Assembly (NCBI GenBank): GCA_034509495.1
Contig: CM067507.1
Location: 9,755,716-9,819,715, forward strand
Length of the DNA: 64,000 nt
Direction: 5' to 3'
Source of the DNA: Acestrorhynchus altus
Taxonomy: Eukaryota > Chordata > Actinopteri > Characiformes > Acestrorhynchidae
This document shows, in pieces, positions 26,101 through 37,200 of this stretch; within the stretch, counting starts at the first letter, position 1; the number at the start of each line of letters is the position of its first letter. A program made the position numbers and the translations under genes. The notes beneath the pieces were generated by a model. The model did no database searches, was not told where the DNA came from, and saw only the letters and a list, made by a program, of their open reading frames with translations.

Positions 26101-28741
26101 GGTATGTCACCCATTGAGCAAAACTGTGCTCTTACCCTGCAACTTGAACCTTCACACTCTGCTCTTACTGGTGCAATGTGCAATTAATGAAGATTGGCCA
26201 GCAGGCTGGTCCAATTTAGCCATGAATCCTCCCACACTAAAATGTTCAGTTTCATTGTCCAACCCCTGTATATCTCTTTCTCATTATTTGTATTGCAAAA
26301 TCATGCTGAAAATGGATTGTATGTTCTCTCTGTGTTTGTAGTACTTGAAAAGATTCGGAGTGCTGTAGGTAGCGCTCAGCTACTGATGTCTCAGAAGTTC
26401 CAGCAATTTCGGGAGCTATGCAAAGAAAACCTGGTATGCACCAGTCAGACAATCTGAATCCAGTACTGCTGAAGAAGGAAAAATGTGAAATGTATGATTA
26501 CAGGGATGTCTCAAATCCAGAGTCTTGTAACACTGTGACCTTCAATCCTGACCAAAACCTAATCATTTAATTTTGAACTGCCACATTTCATTAATCAAGA
26601 ACGATGAATCTAGTGCAATTTTTTATTTTCATAGAAGCAAACACTCTGATGTATGTATGATGATCAAAGCAGTTCAGTGTAATTAAATGGTGGATTTTCA
26701 GCTTTAATTCTTGGTTAACAAAAATGTAACAAAAATTGCAATACTGTTTAGGAATTGCCATTTTTACATAATCCGCCCCATTTTAACAGGCTCAAAACTA
26801 ATTGTGAGTGATCGGCAGTTTCACAGCCAGGTATGATCTGTTCGCTTGTTATTTTTTGAAAAATTATTTTTTGTGGATTTTAAAGGAGTTGATGAAGTTG
26901 ATACATTTTATAAAAACATATAAGAGGTGAAAACGATAACCAGTTTCACAAATCAGTTTTCTGTTCCTTCATTTGCTTCATTGATAAAGATAAAAAATTA
27001 TCTGGAGTTAATTACAAGGGTTGAATTGGCATTTGGTGTAAATACTTCTGGGAAATTCTCAGAAACAGAATGGTCAACTTAGACAAATGAAACTGTGATT
27101 AACTAGTATATGAGTAAGGAAAGAATCTGTTCAAGGAAAGAATCAAAGTTCACAGGGCTGGTGCCTGCTAATAGAAATAGGAAGATTAATTTATTCATTC
27201 AAAAAGTGAATTAAAGTGTCTGTAGTCAAATGAAAAAGTGATTGACAGTACTTTGCAATAAAGATATAACATAACACAAAAACAGCCCATTAGCTTCTCA
27301 AAGAAATGTTCTTTAATGGCTCTAGTTTTTAAGTGAGAATGACCTCAAGCCAGTTGAACATGCATTCCAAGAACTGAAGAGAGTACTGAAGGCAAAAAGA
27401 CCCCCAAACAAGAAGTAACTGAAAGTGAGTGCAGTGAAGGCCTGGTAAAATATCTCAAGTTTTCAAGCTCAACATTTGGTGATAGCCAGAGGGTGTGTGT
27501 GATTTCTAGAGGGACATTGTAAAAGTGACTGTAATTCCTAAACTGTTATTTTTGTTCAACCCCTTGAAAAGCTGAAAGTCTTTACTTCAGTCACATCTAG
27601 ATTGCTTCATTTAAACTGCACTGAGGTGGGTGTTAAAGAGGCAAAATGACAAGAATTTTGCTTTTCGATACTTAAATAACATTTAACACTATGCTATTAA
27701 CAGTAACACTTAAATGATTAAGTGTGAACCTGTGAGGTCCCAGTACCATATTGCTTTACCACAGCAGTGCAGCTTTATCATGCTAACATAAAAATTTGCA
27801 ACAGCTTATATGAAACTAAATTAATTACTACCCTTTTGTTTCTTACTTCAGAACACCAATGCCTACCCAAGGCCTGTGTCACAGGACCTTGCAGGGTTTT
27901 GGGACATGCTGCAGTTGTCCATTGAAAATATCAGTTTAAAGTTTGATGAGTTGCACCAGCTGAAGGCCAACAACTGGAGATATTTGGATCTGCCTGAGCA
28001 AAAGGTAAAATAGAGATGCTGTATATTTTTTAACATGTCATTATAAGTCTAGCTTACAAGAATTTATGTGTTCACATGTTATAATGAAACCGTACAAATG
28101 TTCTTTACTTTTTCTTTTACTGCATGCATTATTGATATGTTTGTGTCAGGCAGTGTGATTTTCTGACTGACGAGCAAGTGATATTGTTTTGTTTATTTGT
28201 TTATTTGTTTTATGTTTGACAGTGATCTGGTTTTGAGATGCCACTTCTGTACTGCATAAAGTATGTTGTTCGAACACAAAGGTCCCTGCTTTCCTCATGT
28301 TGAATTGGCCAGTGGGCTGCACACTAACCCTACAAACATGGCAGTGACTACATTCCCTTACCTATGCCCCTCCCAAGCACAGACTTCATGTGTATGCTTA
28401 TTATGAATATGTTAATATGTGAATTGACCATTCAACAGTGAATCTAAAAACAAGGCAGCCAAGTAGATTTTCTAATACATGCACTACTCACTGTGTTTAG
28501 AGGCATGGCTAATTGGTTTGTCATTGCTGTCCAGGAGAGGCGAGTACCTCCACCAGTACCAAAGAAGCCAGGAAAAAGTGTGCTAGTGAGGGATCGCTCT
28601 TTGGAGGGCTCTCAGAGGCTAGAGGCAAGGAAGAGACTGCTAGCGGCTAAACGTGCAACTGCTTCACTACGACAGAGCTCAGCCACAGAGTGCATGGACA
28701 GCATTGAAATCTATATTCCTGAGGCCCAGACACGGTTGTAA
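20171..28741 (+). CDS. dlgap1: DLGAP1 (GKAP/SAPAP1), C-terminal six exons
   Basis: Join 20171-20559, 22126-22208, 24811-25232, 26342-26433, 27852-28004 and 28535-28741, giving about 447 residues. The product is a postsynaptic density scaffold. Family knowledge: the N-terminal repeats (not in this window) bind the PSD-95 guanylate kinase domain, the middle binds dynein light chain, and the C-terminus binds the SHANK PDZ domain. Visible here are a polyproline stretch (KKKPPPVPPR), two GIQV-type dynein-light-chain motifs, an FDPSILPPPDPWID block, the GH1 helical domain, and the C-terminal QTRL. DLGAP1 rather than paralogues 2-4 is supported by SIQGSGNHYHACA and ALTAAIEAANAQIHGPASQH, which I recall as near-identical in mammalian DLGAP1. 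All phases join cleanly. Upstream exons lie left of the window. Confidence 0.95.
20654..21793. mobile_element. Non-autonomous hAT element in dlgap1 intron
   Basis: The termini are inverted ('tagggatgcaccaaa' at left, 'tttggtgcatcccta' at right) and typical of the fish hAT family beginning with (C/T)AGGGATGCACC. Eight-base flanks 'gttgtcac' (20646-20653) and 'gttctcac' (21794-21801) match at seven positions, as expected for the 8-bp hAT target duplication. The 1.14-kb interior has no convincing transposase, so it would need one in trans. Confidence 0.85.
22126..22208 (+). CDS. dlgap1: dlgap1 exon b (second GIQV motif)
   Basis: An 83-nt exon after 'gtgttcag', ending before 'gtgagc'. It encodes VDGLKDTAEPEEQCKFQSVG and then IQVEEER plus two bases of a Cys codon. 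It completes GIQVD and adds the second motif, SVGIQVEEE. A GT microsatellite sits just upstream of the acceptor and forms part of its tract. Confidence 0.93.
22209..24044. other. dlgap1 intron with (AC)n run
   Basis: The intron contains no supported gene. A long (AC)n run at 23112-23168 is preceded by a GT/GA-rich segment near 22985-23040. Confidence 0.6.
23112..23168. repeat. (AC)n microsatellite
   Basis: About 28 perfect AC units in the dlgap1 intron; this creates spurious Thr-His and Cys-Val open frames. Confidence 0.95.
24045..24685 (-). mobile_element. Tc1-like element relic
   Basis: 24065-24245 is antisense to Tc1 transposase ('cagcatgatgctgccaccat' region and 'tgtttcatcagaccaga'). 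The right terminus is 'ttcataaactttcaagcatt' followed by a TA at 24684. That repeat matches the termini of the short element at 29856-30133. The left end is lost. Confidence 0.65.
24811..25232 (+). CDS. dlgap1: dlgap1 exon c (FDPSILPPPDPW and start of GH1)
   Basis: The acceptor 'gttatcacag' was chosen over a second CAG nine bases on, because the latter would create a TGA with the preceding 'tg'. The exon encodes the Cys-Tyr junction, VQADLDLTEGL, STSTVSIQGSGNHYHACA, DFDPSILPPPDPWID and the amphipathic start of GH1 (DGHWFLKLLQAEVERMQGWC). It ends at 25232 before 'gtgagt', leaving one base of an Ile codon. Confidence 0.95.
25233..25857. other. dlgap1 intron segment, no feature
   Basis: Nothing recognisable is present between the donor and the MITE. 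Confidence 0.5.
25858..26270 (-). mobile_element. Tc1-derived MITE-like copy in dlgap1 intron
   Basis: The ends are inverted repeats ('tacaggggttggacaatgaa' and its complement) bounded by TA at 25858-25859 and 26269-26270. The interior on the minus strand still encodes the start of a Tc1-type transposase (MGDIPEFKRGQIV, then GRKRKLSE), truncated before the catalytic domain. It is an internally deleted derivative. A 5'-truncated relative is at 60446-60712. It ends only 71 bp before the next exon. Confidence 0.8.
26342..26433 (+). CDS. dlgap1: dlgap1 exon d (GH1 core helix)
   Basis: Acceptor 'tgtttgtag', donor 'gtatgc'. It encodes ILEKIRSAVGSAQLLMSQKF and then QQFRELCKENL, one of the most conserved parts of the SAPAP GH1 domain. 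Confidence 0.95.
26434..27851. other. dlgap1 intron, no feature
   Basis: AT-rich intron without recognisable repeats or open frames of note. Confidence 0.5.
27852..28004 (+). CDS. dlgap1: dlgap1 exon e (GH1, second half)
   Basis: Acceptor 'ttacttcag', donor 'gtaaaa'; 51 codons in phase 0. It encodes YPRPVSQDLAGFWDMLQLSI and FDELHQLKANNW, essentially identical to mammalian DLGAP1 as remembered. Confidence 0.95.
28535..28741 (+). CDS. dlgap1: dlgap1 terminal coding exon (SHANK PDZ ligand)
   Basis: The acceptor 'tgctgtccag' ends at 28534. The exon encodes a basic/proline stretch (RRVPPPVPKKPGK-like), then RSLEGSQRLEARKRLLAAKR, and ends in DSIEIYIPEAQTRL with TAA at 28739-28741. The last four residues, QTRL, form the class I PDZ ligand that in this family binds the SHANK PDZ domain. 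Confidence 0.96.
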   Translation, partial: ERRVPPPVPKKPGKSVLVRDRSLEGSQRLEARKRLLAAKRATASLRQSSATECMDSIEIYIPEAQTRL

Positions 28742-28965
28742 ACACACACACACACACACATTGATGCTAACTCAACACTCTATGCTGTACACTATTGACA
28801 CATTTACAGGCTACATGAGTAATCCATTTATACACATCAGGAAATTCAAGCTTGCAAATGCCATTTTAACAGTAACTCCCTTTTTATACACACACACACA
28901 AGCTCTGAGTGAAAATATCTAAGGCAGGGTATTTGTAATATAATCACTGCTTTCTTTTACTTTGT

Positions 28966-28971
28966 AATAAA
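28966..28971 (+). terminator. Candidate polyadenylation signal for dlgap1
   Basis: The first AATAAA hexamer after the dlgap1 stop codon, 225 bp downstream, followed by T-rich sequence around 29005-29030. Further AATAAA motifs occur later, so use of this site is a guess. Confidence 0.35.
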
Positions 28972-29189
28972 TGAAGAAAATACACTCACAGCTTATATAG
29001 TGGAGAATTTTCTTTTGGATTTTTTTGTTCTCCCAGATTTTAGTTCCCCTTTCTTTTCTAGTCATCTTTGATGCAGCCCCTTTATAATCCTCCCAAAGAT
29101 TATTTTAAAACTGTTGCAGCCATTGTACACTATTAGGTTGTACAGTATTAAAAGGGCAGTAATTTTTCCACACATCTATGGCATGTAAA

Positions 29190-29283
29190 TGGCTGTGTGT
29201 GTGTGCGCGCGCGCATATGTGCATACATACATACATACGTGTGTGCGTGTGTGCGTGTGTGCGTGCGTGCGTGCGTGCGTGTG
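29190..29283. repeat. GT/GC/ATAC compound simple repeat
   Basis: GT, then CGCG, then (ATAC)n, then (GTGC)n alternating purine-pyrimidine sequence, of the kind that can adopt Z-DNA. Confidence 0.9.
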
Positions 29284-29855
29284 GCATGTGTCTTATGTCT
29301 CACCTTTTCCCTGGGACTATATGAAACTTTCTCAGTATCACCTTTTAACTTGTACTTTTTCTCTTCTTTTCTCTTTTTTTTCGATGTGATTTTATTCTGA
29401 TTTATGTCAAGTATGTCTTCACTGTCTGCCCCCTGCTGCTTCTTTTATTTTATTATCTTTTTTTCTACACCTGCTCTTCTACCTACCATCTACATACCCA
29501 GTGCAATGCTGGCTGGTACAGGCACCTGTTAGCCATTGTTGCAATGCCAGGAGCATCCTATGTGATAGGGTAGAATGGACAAATCATTTGTGTTCTCCTC
29601 TCTGACTGAGATGGAAGGGCATGACATGACTTAAATGTGTGGGATAAACCAAATGTGTCTGTAACAACCAGAATGGTCCAGGAACATTTCTTGAAAGTGT
29701 AAGCAAGTCTCACCAGGAGTCCACATTTATTTTTATATCATCTCATTATTCATCACATACATACACATACATCATTTGTTCTATGACTGTAGATACAGAT
29801 ATGTACATTTCTGCCCTTCCTATTCTTCTCTACATCATGTATAGATCTGTCTATC

Positions 29856-30133
29856 TACACTGGTGCTTGGAATTTTGTAGTATTTTCTAAATTTCTATAT
29901 AGAAATGATGAGCCTGATGAGCATTAACAACTCTTCTTTTGAGGTCCTCAGAGTGTGATAAATCTCCATTCTGTTCGTCACTCACAGATATGGATATTTA
30001 CTTAATAAATAAATGACAGTGTAATATTTTTCACTTGTTTGATTTTGTTCACACAAGTCTTAAAAGAAGAAAATGATTTATGCAGAAAGTTAGAAAATTC
30101 TAAAATGTTCACAAACTTTGAAGCACCACTGTA
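29856..30133. mobile_element. Tc1-type MITE
   Basis: The ends 'cactggtgcttggaatttt' and 'gtttgaagcaccactg'-type complement are inverted repeats inside TA dinucleotides. The 278-bp interior has no coding capacity. The same terminal family is at the right end of 24045-24685. Confidence 0.7.
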
Positions 30134-30229
30134 TCAGCCATATAGCAATTTCTATATGTTTTGTAAACAATTTAATTAAACAATTAAATTAAACAATTCT
30201 GATGCTTTATTCTCCTGCAGTTTTTTTGT

Positions 30230-30560
30230 TTAAGATATTTCCATCCTTCCATATACTCCCATTTATTTTTGCCCCACCAAAGCCCCAAGCCCTTTTCTTG
30301 ACCAATTTGCATGTACTCCTTAAGGGCAGGCCCCCAAGATAATCCAATCCACAGAATCCAATCCACAGCCATACCCGCATCACTCAATGTCATTTTTAAT
30401 CCCTCATATATTACAATTTTTTTTTTTTGTTGCTAGCAACAAAAACCTGCGCTATTACATGAGTATTTTTTCTGATCCACAGCCATACCCGGTCATGTGT
30501 CATTTTTAATCCCTCATAGAATTCAACTTTTTTGTTGCTAGCAACCACTTAATAACAACT
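30230..30560. repeat. Locally duplicated block with 'gttgctagcaac' palindromes
   Basis: A roughly 75-bp segment ('cacagccatacccg', then 'tgtcatttttaatccctcat', a T run and the palindrome gttgctagcaac) occurs at about 30364-30440 and again, slightly diverged, at 30478-30547. Nearby 'actcccatttatttt' phrases recur at 30255, 30700 and 31265. The class is unknown. Confidence 0.5.
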
Positions 30561-31461
30561 CATTAAACATACCCATATACAGAGGCAACACCTCAGCAAC
30601 CACGAAGAAGAAAAAACAATATAATATATAATATTATTACATAGTTACTGTTCAGCACCATCATCATTTAGGGCAATATTCACCATTTTTTGCTTTCACT
30701 CCCATTTGTTTGGGACAACACAACTCATTATCATAGCTATTGCATGGTGTAAACCTTAGCAAACGCACAGCAATACCTGAGCAACAGACACCAATCCCTT
30801 TAGAGTTTTCCATATTATTTTACATAAAACATAATAATCACAACTTCATTTACAAATCCTAAAAGTAGACAAGGAGAACCAAATCAAACAAATGAGACAA
30901 AACTATTACACACATTGCATTTATTGTATAAACAGACTTTTTCTGGTTGGTGGACTGTTCTCAGTCAGTCCTGTCCATTGAAGAACAGGGTAAAAGGAGT
31001 ATGCAGAGAGACAGATGGACAACAGTGTGCAATTACAGGCCTACAAAACTCTAACTGGTAAGTGTTGTTTACTAAATTTTGTACAGTTGTCGAAACAAGG
31101 AGATGGTCATAAAAATATGACCATGTATATTTAATGTGATTGTGTAAGCAATCAAGATGTTTTGTTCTTTTTAATATTTTTACATTCTTCATCAAATGTT
31201 TGCCTACTTCTCCAATCTTTTCTTTTCTGCTTTTTGATTTTTTATCACTCATTCCTCCCATAGACTCCCATTTATTTTCACTCCCAACTAAACTTTATTC
31301 TGTTCTTTTGTCTGACGGCCATCTTCTTTATTTCATGTGGGGTTTTTTTCTTTTTCTTTTTTTTTGTTTTGGTTTGCAAGCACTTGTATTTCCTTCTCTT
31401 CAATCTAGTTGTGAGGTTATAAGGTTTAGTGCCAGTCTGTAAGTATGATATTCTACACATT

Positions 31462-32289
31462 TACAGTGCATCTGGGAAGAATTTACTTTTTCACATTTTA
31501 TGTTACAGCCTTAGTCCAACATGGATTAAAATTAAAAAAAAAAAAATCCATCAATATTCTACACACAATACCCCACAATGACAAAGTGAGAAGTTTATTA
31601 ATTGCAAAATTAAAACACAAAAACATAACATACCTTTGCCATGACACTCAAAATTGCCTCCAACATCAATAAATGGAAGAAATTTGGAACCACCAGGACT
31701 TCATAGAGCTGGCTGCCCAGCCAAACTGGTTGATTGTGGTAGGAGGGCCTGGGAGACAAGTCAGGGTCCAGGGAAAGATGACTGCAGTGATATACAGAAC
31801 CTGTTCTGGACCGCAGACTTGGACAAAGGTTTATCTTCCAGCAGGACAATGACCCTAAGCACACAACCAAGAGGAGAGGCTTCAGGACAACTCTGAATGT
31901 CCTTGAGTGGCCCAGCCAGAGCCCAGACCTGAACCCGATTGAACATCTCTGGAAATATCTAAAAATGGCTGTGTATATCAATGTTCCCTTTCCAACTGAT
32001 GGAGGTTGAGAGATTCTGCAAAGAAGAATGGGATAAACTTCCCAAAAACAGGTGTGCCAAACTGTAGCATCATACTCAAAAGGACTTGAGGCTGTAATTG
32101 CTGCCAAAGGTGATTCAACAAAGTATTGAGCAAATGCTGTGAATAATTATGTATGTTATATTTTTGTGTTTTATTTGCAAAGATTTCAAACAATCTTTTC
32201 TCACCTTGTTATCATGGGATATTGTGTGTTCCATTCTGGAATAAAACTAACAACAAAATGTGCTGTGAATATTTTCTGGATGCACTGAG
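31462..32289 (+). mobile_element. Internally deleted Tc1-like element
   Basis: The left terminus 'tacagtgcatctgggaagaa' and right terminus '...ttctggatgcactga' are inverted repeats of a well-known fish Tc1 family. The interior keeps pieces of transposase only. Confidence 0.8.
31640..32129 (+). pseudogene. Tc1 transposase remnant
   Basis: An N-terminal piece (INKWKKFGTTRTS-like) runs directly into the C-terminal part: FQQDNDPKHTTKR, then VLEWPSQSPDLNPIEHLWKY with the catalytic Asp and Glu blocks, ending in GLEAVIAAKGDSTKY and a stop at 32129. A large central deletion and frame changes leave no function. Confidence 0.75.
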
Positions 32290-33059
32290 AGTTTAAGGAA
32301 TTTTTCTTTCCTACTCCAAAGGGTTTCACTTTTTTGCCTGAAAATAGCGTAGCATAAATACTGTTTTTGTTGGTAATGTTATGTTTTTTAAAACAATAAT
32401 GTAAGCCCACATACCACATAAATGCCCCTAGATTGGCCAAATTTCAGATATTTTATTATTTTAGTATTTAGAGAATACAAAGTATAATAAAATTGTTGAA
32501 TTCCTGTTTGATAGTGCTGCCTTTGTGTCATGACTTACAATGCAGGTGAATACAGTTACATATTTGAAATATCTCATACTATTTTCTGATTCGTTTAAAA
32601 CAATATTTTGTACTTAAACTATGTGATCATACAGAAATACTGTCAGAAATGCCTAACTCTGTTTTGGGGAAGAAAATCTTTTATTTACTTGTTTGATTTT
32701 GTTTTCCTCATGTATAGTTCAACCATAGTAGTCTTCTTCTTCAGAGACTATTTGGTTATTGCTTTTTTGCACTAAATACTATGTGTAGTGCTTTAAAATA
32801 TTTTAGTATATTTCTTTAACAAACCCACTGCAACTGATTAGTTCTATTCAGTTATCTTTATTAGTTTAGCTCCTCTTTCTTTACACGTCATGGAAATCTG
32901 CCTTGGTTGTGGGTTTTATTTCATTTTCTTTTGTGGTGTCTTGTTTTTTTGTGTTCTGTTTTGTTTTTCTACATGTCAACACATTTGGAAAATAAATAGA
33001 TGCAAGGAATTTGGCATGATTTACTAATCAGACAACTTGTAGTGATTTCAAGAGTAGCA
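32290..33059. other. AT-rich non-coding stretch
   Basis: No gene or repeat structure is recognised. It could be part of a long dlgap1 3' UTR or plain intergenic sequence. Confidence 0.4.
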
Positions 33060-33320
33060 ATAAACTGCTCTGACATGAAATTATGTCGGTTTGTTTCCTC
33101 CCATGATCCCATGGTCGCTTCAGATCATTCCACAAAGTTTGTATTCAATTAAGGTCAGGACATTGACTTGGCCATTCCAAAACAATAACTTTATTCTTCT
33201 TTAACCATTCTTCTGTGGAACAACTTGTATGCTATTGTTTTGCTGTATGATCCACATTCACTTGAGATTCAGCTCACAAACAGAGCTATTTCACAAACAT
33301 CCTATTTCCTTTTTGACTAA
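33060..33320 (-). mobile_element. Tc1 transposase antisense relic
   Basis: The sequence around 33150-33185 ('aggacattgacttggccatt', 'ccaaaacaataactttattc') is antisense to a Tc1 C-terminal transposase region familiar from teleost repeats. No ends were found. Confidence 0.45.
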
Positions 33321-33837
33321 AATGACATTTCTGAAATTGTATAATATGTACTGAGTATAGGTCAACACACACAACTGACACAACCAAGAAACACACAAAT
33401 CAAATGATTGGGGGAAAAAAAGGAATATTACACTGCAATCACTGTAGCCTAAACCTTACCTACCTTACTTACCTAAACTTAACCTAAACCTTTTTTCTAA
33501 GGATCCTATTTTGTACATTATTTTGACAGTTACAAATGACAGATGTTATTTTCATGAGGTATTAAGCTACTCACATTTGTCTTCCTTTGAGATGTAAATA
33601 TTAACAGAATTAAGATATATCTATGATTTTGACCATGTTTTGATAAACAGTTTACTTGACACTTCTTTGTTGTTGTATTCTTTGTTTTTCTCCTGAAAAT
33701 ACTATAATTTTGATGGTGTTATTTGTAATGATTGGATTCATGTTATAGAAGTTATTCCACATACTTGACTAAATAAACTTGTCCAAATAAACATGAATGT
33801 CATTTATTTTTGTTATTTATATATGAATCTGTATTTG

Positions 33838-34015
33838 ATTAGGGGTGTAATTTGTGCACTACTGGTGCCAATCCCAAGCCCGGATAAATGGTGAGGGTTG
33901 CGTCAGGATGGGCATCCGACATAAAACTTGTGCTAAAACTATAATACGGATCAGGCAGATGATCCGCTGTGGTGACCCCTAAAGGGAGCAGCCGAAAGAA
34001 GAAGAAGATATATGA
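33838..34015 (+). mobile_element. LINE 3' end (Expander/RTE-like)
   Basis: It contains 'gatgggcatccgacataaaa', 'gatccgctgtggtgacccct' and 'gggagcagccgaaagaagaa'. This is the characteristic 3' tail of a teleost non-LTR family; only the tail is inserted. The exact clade is uncertain. Confidence 0.6.
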
Positions 34016-34114
34016 ATCCGTATTTATCCCTTCTCAGTAAATCTGATATTTGAACATTGTGTGAGTAAAGAAAGAGAGCCCCTTGTCCTCTACAACCCAA
34101 TATCTGGGTCAGTG

Positions 34115-35200
34115 ATGTCATTTATGTAACAGAGGGGAACTTCTTCATTAGAGGGGCACCTAACTACATACTACTACTACTACATGTCCTCCAATTGAGG
34201 GGAATCTTTTGAATATAGGTGCAGTTAACTACATCATTTTATCCAGTAGATGAGCACCTAAATGCATCACATTTTCTTCTCTGTGGGGGCTCTTCTCCAT
34301 TAAAAGGGCACACAACTGCATCATTTTTCCAAGTCAAGTGGATAAAAAGATATGAGAACAAGAAGCATAAATAGAAAATATGAGTAAACAGTTCAATGAT
34401 GTAGAGTGGCATGCAAATATTTGGGCACCCCTGGTAAAAAATTTCTGAATTACTGAACCGTTTTTCATATTTTACAGTTTTCAAAATAACAAAAAAGGAA
34501 AGGGCCCAAAGCAAAACTTTGAGCAATGTGCATGGTTAACATCCCATTTGACAAGCTTGTAAATGCTTTTTTGTAGCAAGCCAAGAGTCTTTCATTCATG
34601 TAAATTTCCATCCATTTTTCATCCATTCCTCCTCCTTACAGACGTTTTCCAGTTTTGTGAGATTCTGTTGCATGTACTGCTCTCTTGAAGTCTTATGATG
34701 TTTCGAATTGGCAGACTATGAGGGTCATGAGAAAACTTTCTTCTTCATCTTTAACTATGCATTTTGCAGAGTCTTTCATCTACAACTTGATTAATTGTTC
34801 ACTGTATCAGTAATTTTGACTGTTTGAAAAGACACTTCTATTATTTCAGGTACCTTATCAATTTGAGGGGGATTTCTCCATTAGAGCACCAAACTGTTTC
34901 ACATTTAGAGAAACACTGGAAGGGCACTCCATTAAGGGAAAGCCTAACCATCACACCGAAGGGGCACTTCTCAATTAGATGTGTACCTAATTGCATCTCA
35001 TTATATCCACTGAAAGAGAACTTCTCCATTGATGGGGCACTTAAATGTATCACATTTTATGCACTTTTCCACTCAGAAAATGTTCAGTTTTATCCACATC
35101 CACCTAGATATATCAAACAGTTTATCCACTGGAGGGGCTCCCAACTTCATCACATTTTATCAGGCTGGTGCAGAACCCACTATAAACATATGTAGCCAAC
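34115..35200. repeat. Degenerate satellite, block 1
   Basis: Repeated diverged units built on 'aggggcacctaactgcatca' followed by 'cattttatccactggagggg' and 'cacttctccatta'. Units average about 55 bp. They are seen at 34130-34345 and again at 34855-35195, split by a transposon relic at 34398-34830. The same unit forms the larger block at 44900-46235. Confidence 0.75.
34398..34830. mobile_element. DNA transposon relic inside the satellite
   Basis: It begins 'tagagtggcatgcaaatatt' followed by 'tgggcacccctgg', a terminal motif of fish DNA transposons. Satellite units resume after about 34850, so it inserted into the array. The right terminus is not clear. Confidence 0.5.
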
Positions 35201-36479
35201 AACGCCACCTAGGAATTCAGGAAAGTGCACCAAACAGTAAAATGTTCTAAAAAACTTTATTACCATATATTATTTAAATTGAAACATGGCAACAAATATT
35301 ATAACCAATGTTCCCAATTAAAATAAAGCACTAGTACTAAAACTGGTGAAATTTATGTTGCCTGGAATTACATCTTCTTGTTAGTAGTGATAGAGAACAC
35401 CATAAAACAAACAGTAGTGACACAGTTGTGTATAATAAAAGTGTATAGTCCATTTTATAGTGTTAGAAGAGAAAAAAAGATGGAAATCAATAAATAATAA
35501 ATACACCCATCGAAATAAACCTGAAACCATTAATTTCATCATTAATACTTTTCACCAGACACACAATCCAGCTGACTTTAAACAGAAAAACAGTGCTGCA
35601 GAGAAAAAGACTGTAAAACAAGTAATCAAATCTTAACAGAGTCTAATTTATAATACAAAAATAGAAATGTAACATTAACAATGTGATTACACTACTTTCA
35701 ACAAAGTATATTAAAAGGTGAAATTTTAACACCACTACAATCTGAAATTGCCATTATTTTGTAGATGTGACTTTAATCTATCACAAGTGCTCCACTTTGG
35801 TAATTTACCAGGAAGAAAGCCATACTAAACAGTGCTTCCTCATACTGATAATGCTACATGTCAAATAGCTTTATCTATTTAATCAAATAGCATCCTCCCT
35901 ACACATTAGGCTCCTCTTTTTAAGAAACAATGCAGACACAATGCAGACACAAAAGTGATGGGACCATGATGTGCAATGCTAATCTTTGGTCTTGAATGTG
36001 GTGTGTAATTTACTAGTGCATCTAAAAAAATTTGAGTACTGTGAAAAAGGTTTTTGATAATTTAATTTAAAAATGAAATGTTCATATTTTATATTTATTA
36101 CATTTAGTCAACTATTTCAATATATCAATATATAAGTTGATGCTGTGATTACTAATATATTCAAATTTTAATTAAAATTCTGGATTTCTGTTTTTCATGA
36201 GCTGTAGGCCACACTGATCAAAAGTAAAACATAAAAATGCTTGAAATGTCACTTTACATGTACTAAAATGAAATTTATCAAATTTACCTTGCAGTTTACC
36301 TTGTTGAATTAAATTGTGATCATGAATGAACTTTTTAATGATATTCAATTTTTTGGAGATGCAATAAAAATACCTCACTCTGCAAAATAAGGGAGGAGGG
36401 AGTTCGGCAAAAAAAATTCTGTATATTGAAGCACCACTTGTGTGTCAGGCAATGATGAAAACTCTTGTAGTAAGTGAAC
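35201..36479. other. AT-rich non-coding stretch
   Basis: No gene is supported. A local duplication 'acacaatgcagac' occurs near 35930-35955; nothing else was identified. Confidence 0.4.
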
Positions 36480-36910
36480 TTGCACTACTTTTGGTATCCA
36501 CAAGCAGACCAAACCACGTAGAACCTGTTTGACACGTGAACAGGAGGGGAGTGGTGTTTCTGTGGGTCAGCTTTGGCCTTAGCGTTAGCTCTGTGACTAT
36601 GCCGCCGAGACGTCACCCATTCGTCCAGCTGTGAGGACTCTGATGCCAGAGTCGAGGGATGCTGACTCTCCCTGAGGCACCCAGGGCTGCTAATACTGAG
36701 CACTCTAACTCTCTGTCCTTCAGTAAACCCCGGATACACACCTCTAACTTGTCCACGTTTTCCAGCAAGGAGCTAACTATCTGACACTTAGTACAAACAC
36801 TATCACTATTATTATCACTAGAGCTGGAAAAGGGGTTTACACTAAACATGCCACACTCTGAGCAAGCAAACAGACCGGCAGCAGACATGGTTAAACAGGT
36901 ACTCACCACT
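36480..36910 (-). mobile_element. LINE ORF1-like fragment
   Basis: On the minus strand 36890-36610 encodes a CxxC...CxxC segment (FACSECGMFSVN, then DSVCTKCQIVSSLLENVDKL with a short coiled-coil flavour). A frame-shifted continuation follows (SSQLDEWVTSRRHSHRANAK, then PPVHVSNRFYVV). This is the plan of fish LINE ORF1 products (zinc-knuckle-like, coiled coil, then a W-V-x-x-R and N-R-F motif). It is not a cellular gene. Confidence 0.5.
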
Positions 36911-37130
36911 TTTGTGTATAATAAAATAACTTACACCAAACAGCAAACAAACCAACCGGAGAAGACAGCTACTCCACTTTCTGAGAGCTGCAAAAAAGTC
37001 TGAAAAACTATCTAAAAATGGTTAATATGGAACAGCAAACAGGCTCTGCAAGAGCAGAGAGCTACACCAGCTAACTTAGCAAACAGTACTAGCAAACAGC
37101 TAATCCACAGCTACACCAAACTCTTAGCCA
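36911..37130. other. Short non-coding stretch
   Basis: Rich in 'agcaaacag' and 'ctaactta' phrases; possibly the 5' end of the LINE fragment next to it. Confidence 0.3.
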
Positions 37131-37200
37131 GCAGGAAGCACTGAGCAGGAAGCACTGAGCAGGAAGCACTGAGCAGGAAGCACTGAGCAGGAAGCACCGA
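37131..37200. repeat. 14-bp tandem repeat
   Basis: Five near-identical copies of 'gcaggaagcactga' in direct head-to-tail order. Confidence 0.95.

Larger units (their letters stand above)
28742..29855 (+). other. Probable dlgap1 3' UTR / 3' flank
   Basis: The sequence directly after the stop is rich in T runs and CA repeats (28742-28760, 28891-28902). A canonical AATAAA lies at 28966-28971, but a longer UTR cannot be excluded because mammalian DLGAP1 transcripts have long 3' UTRs. Confidence 0.45.
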
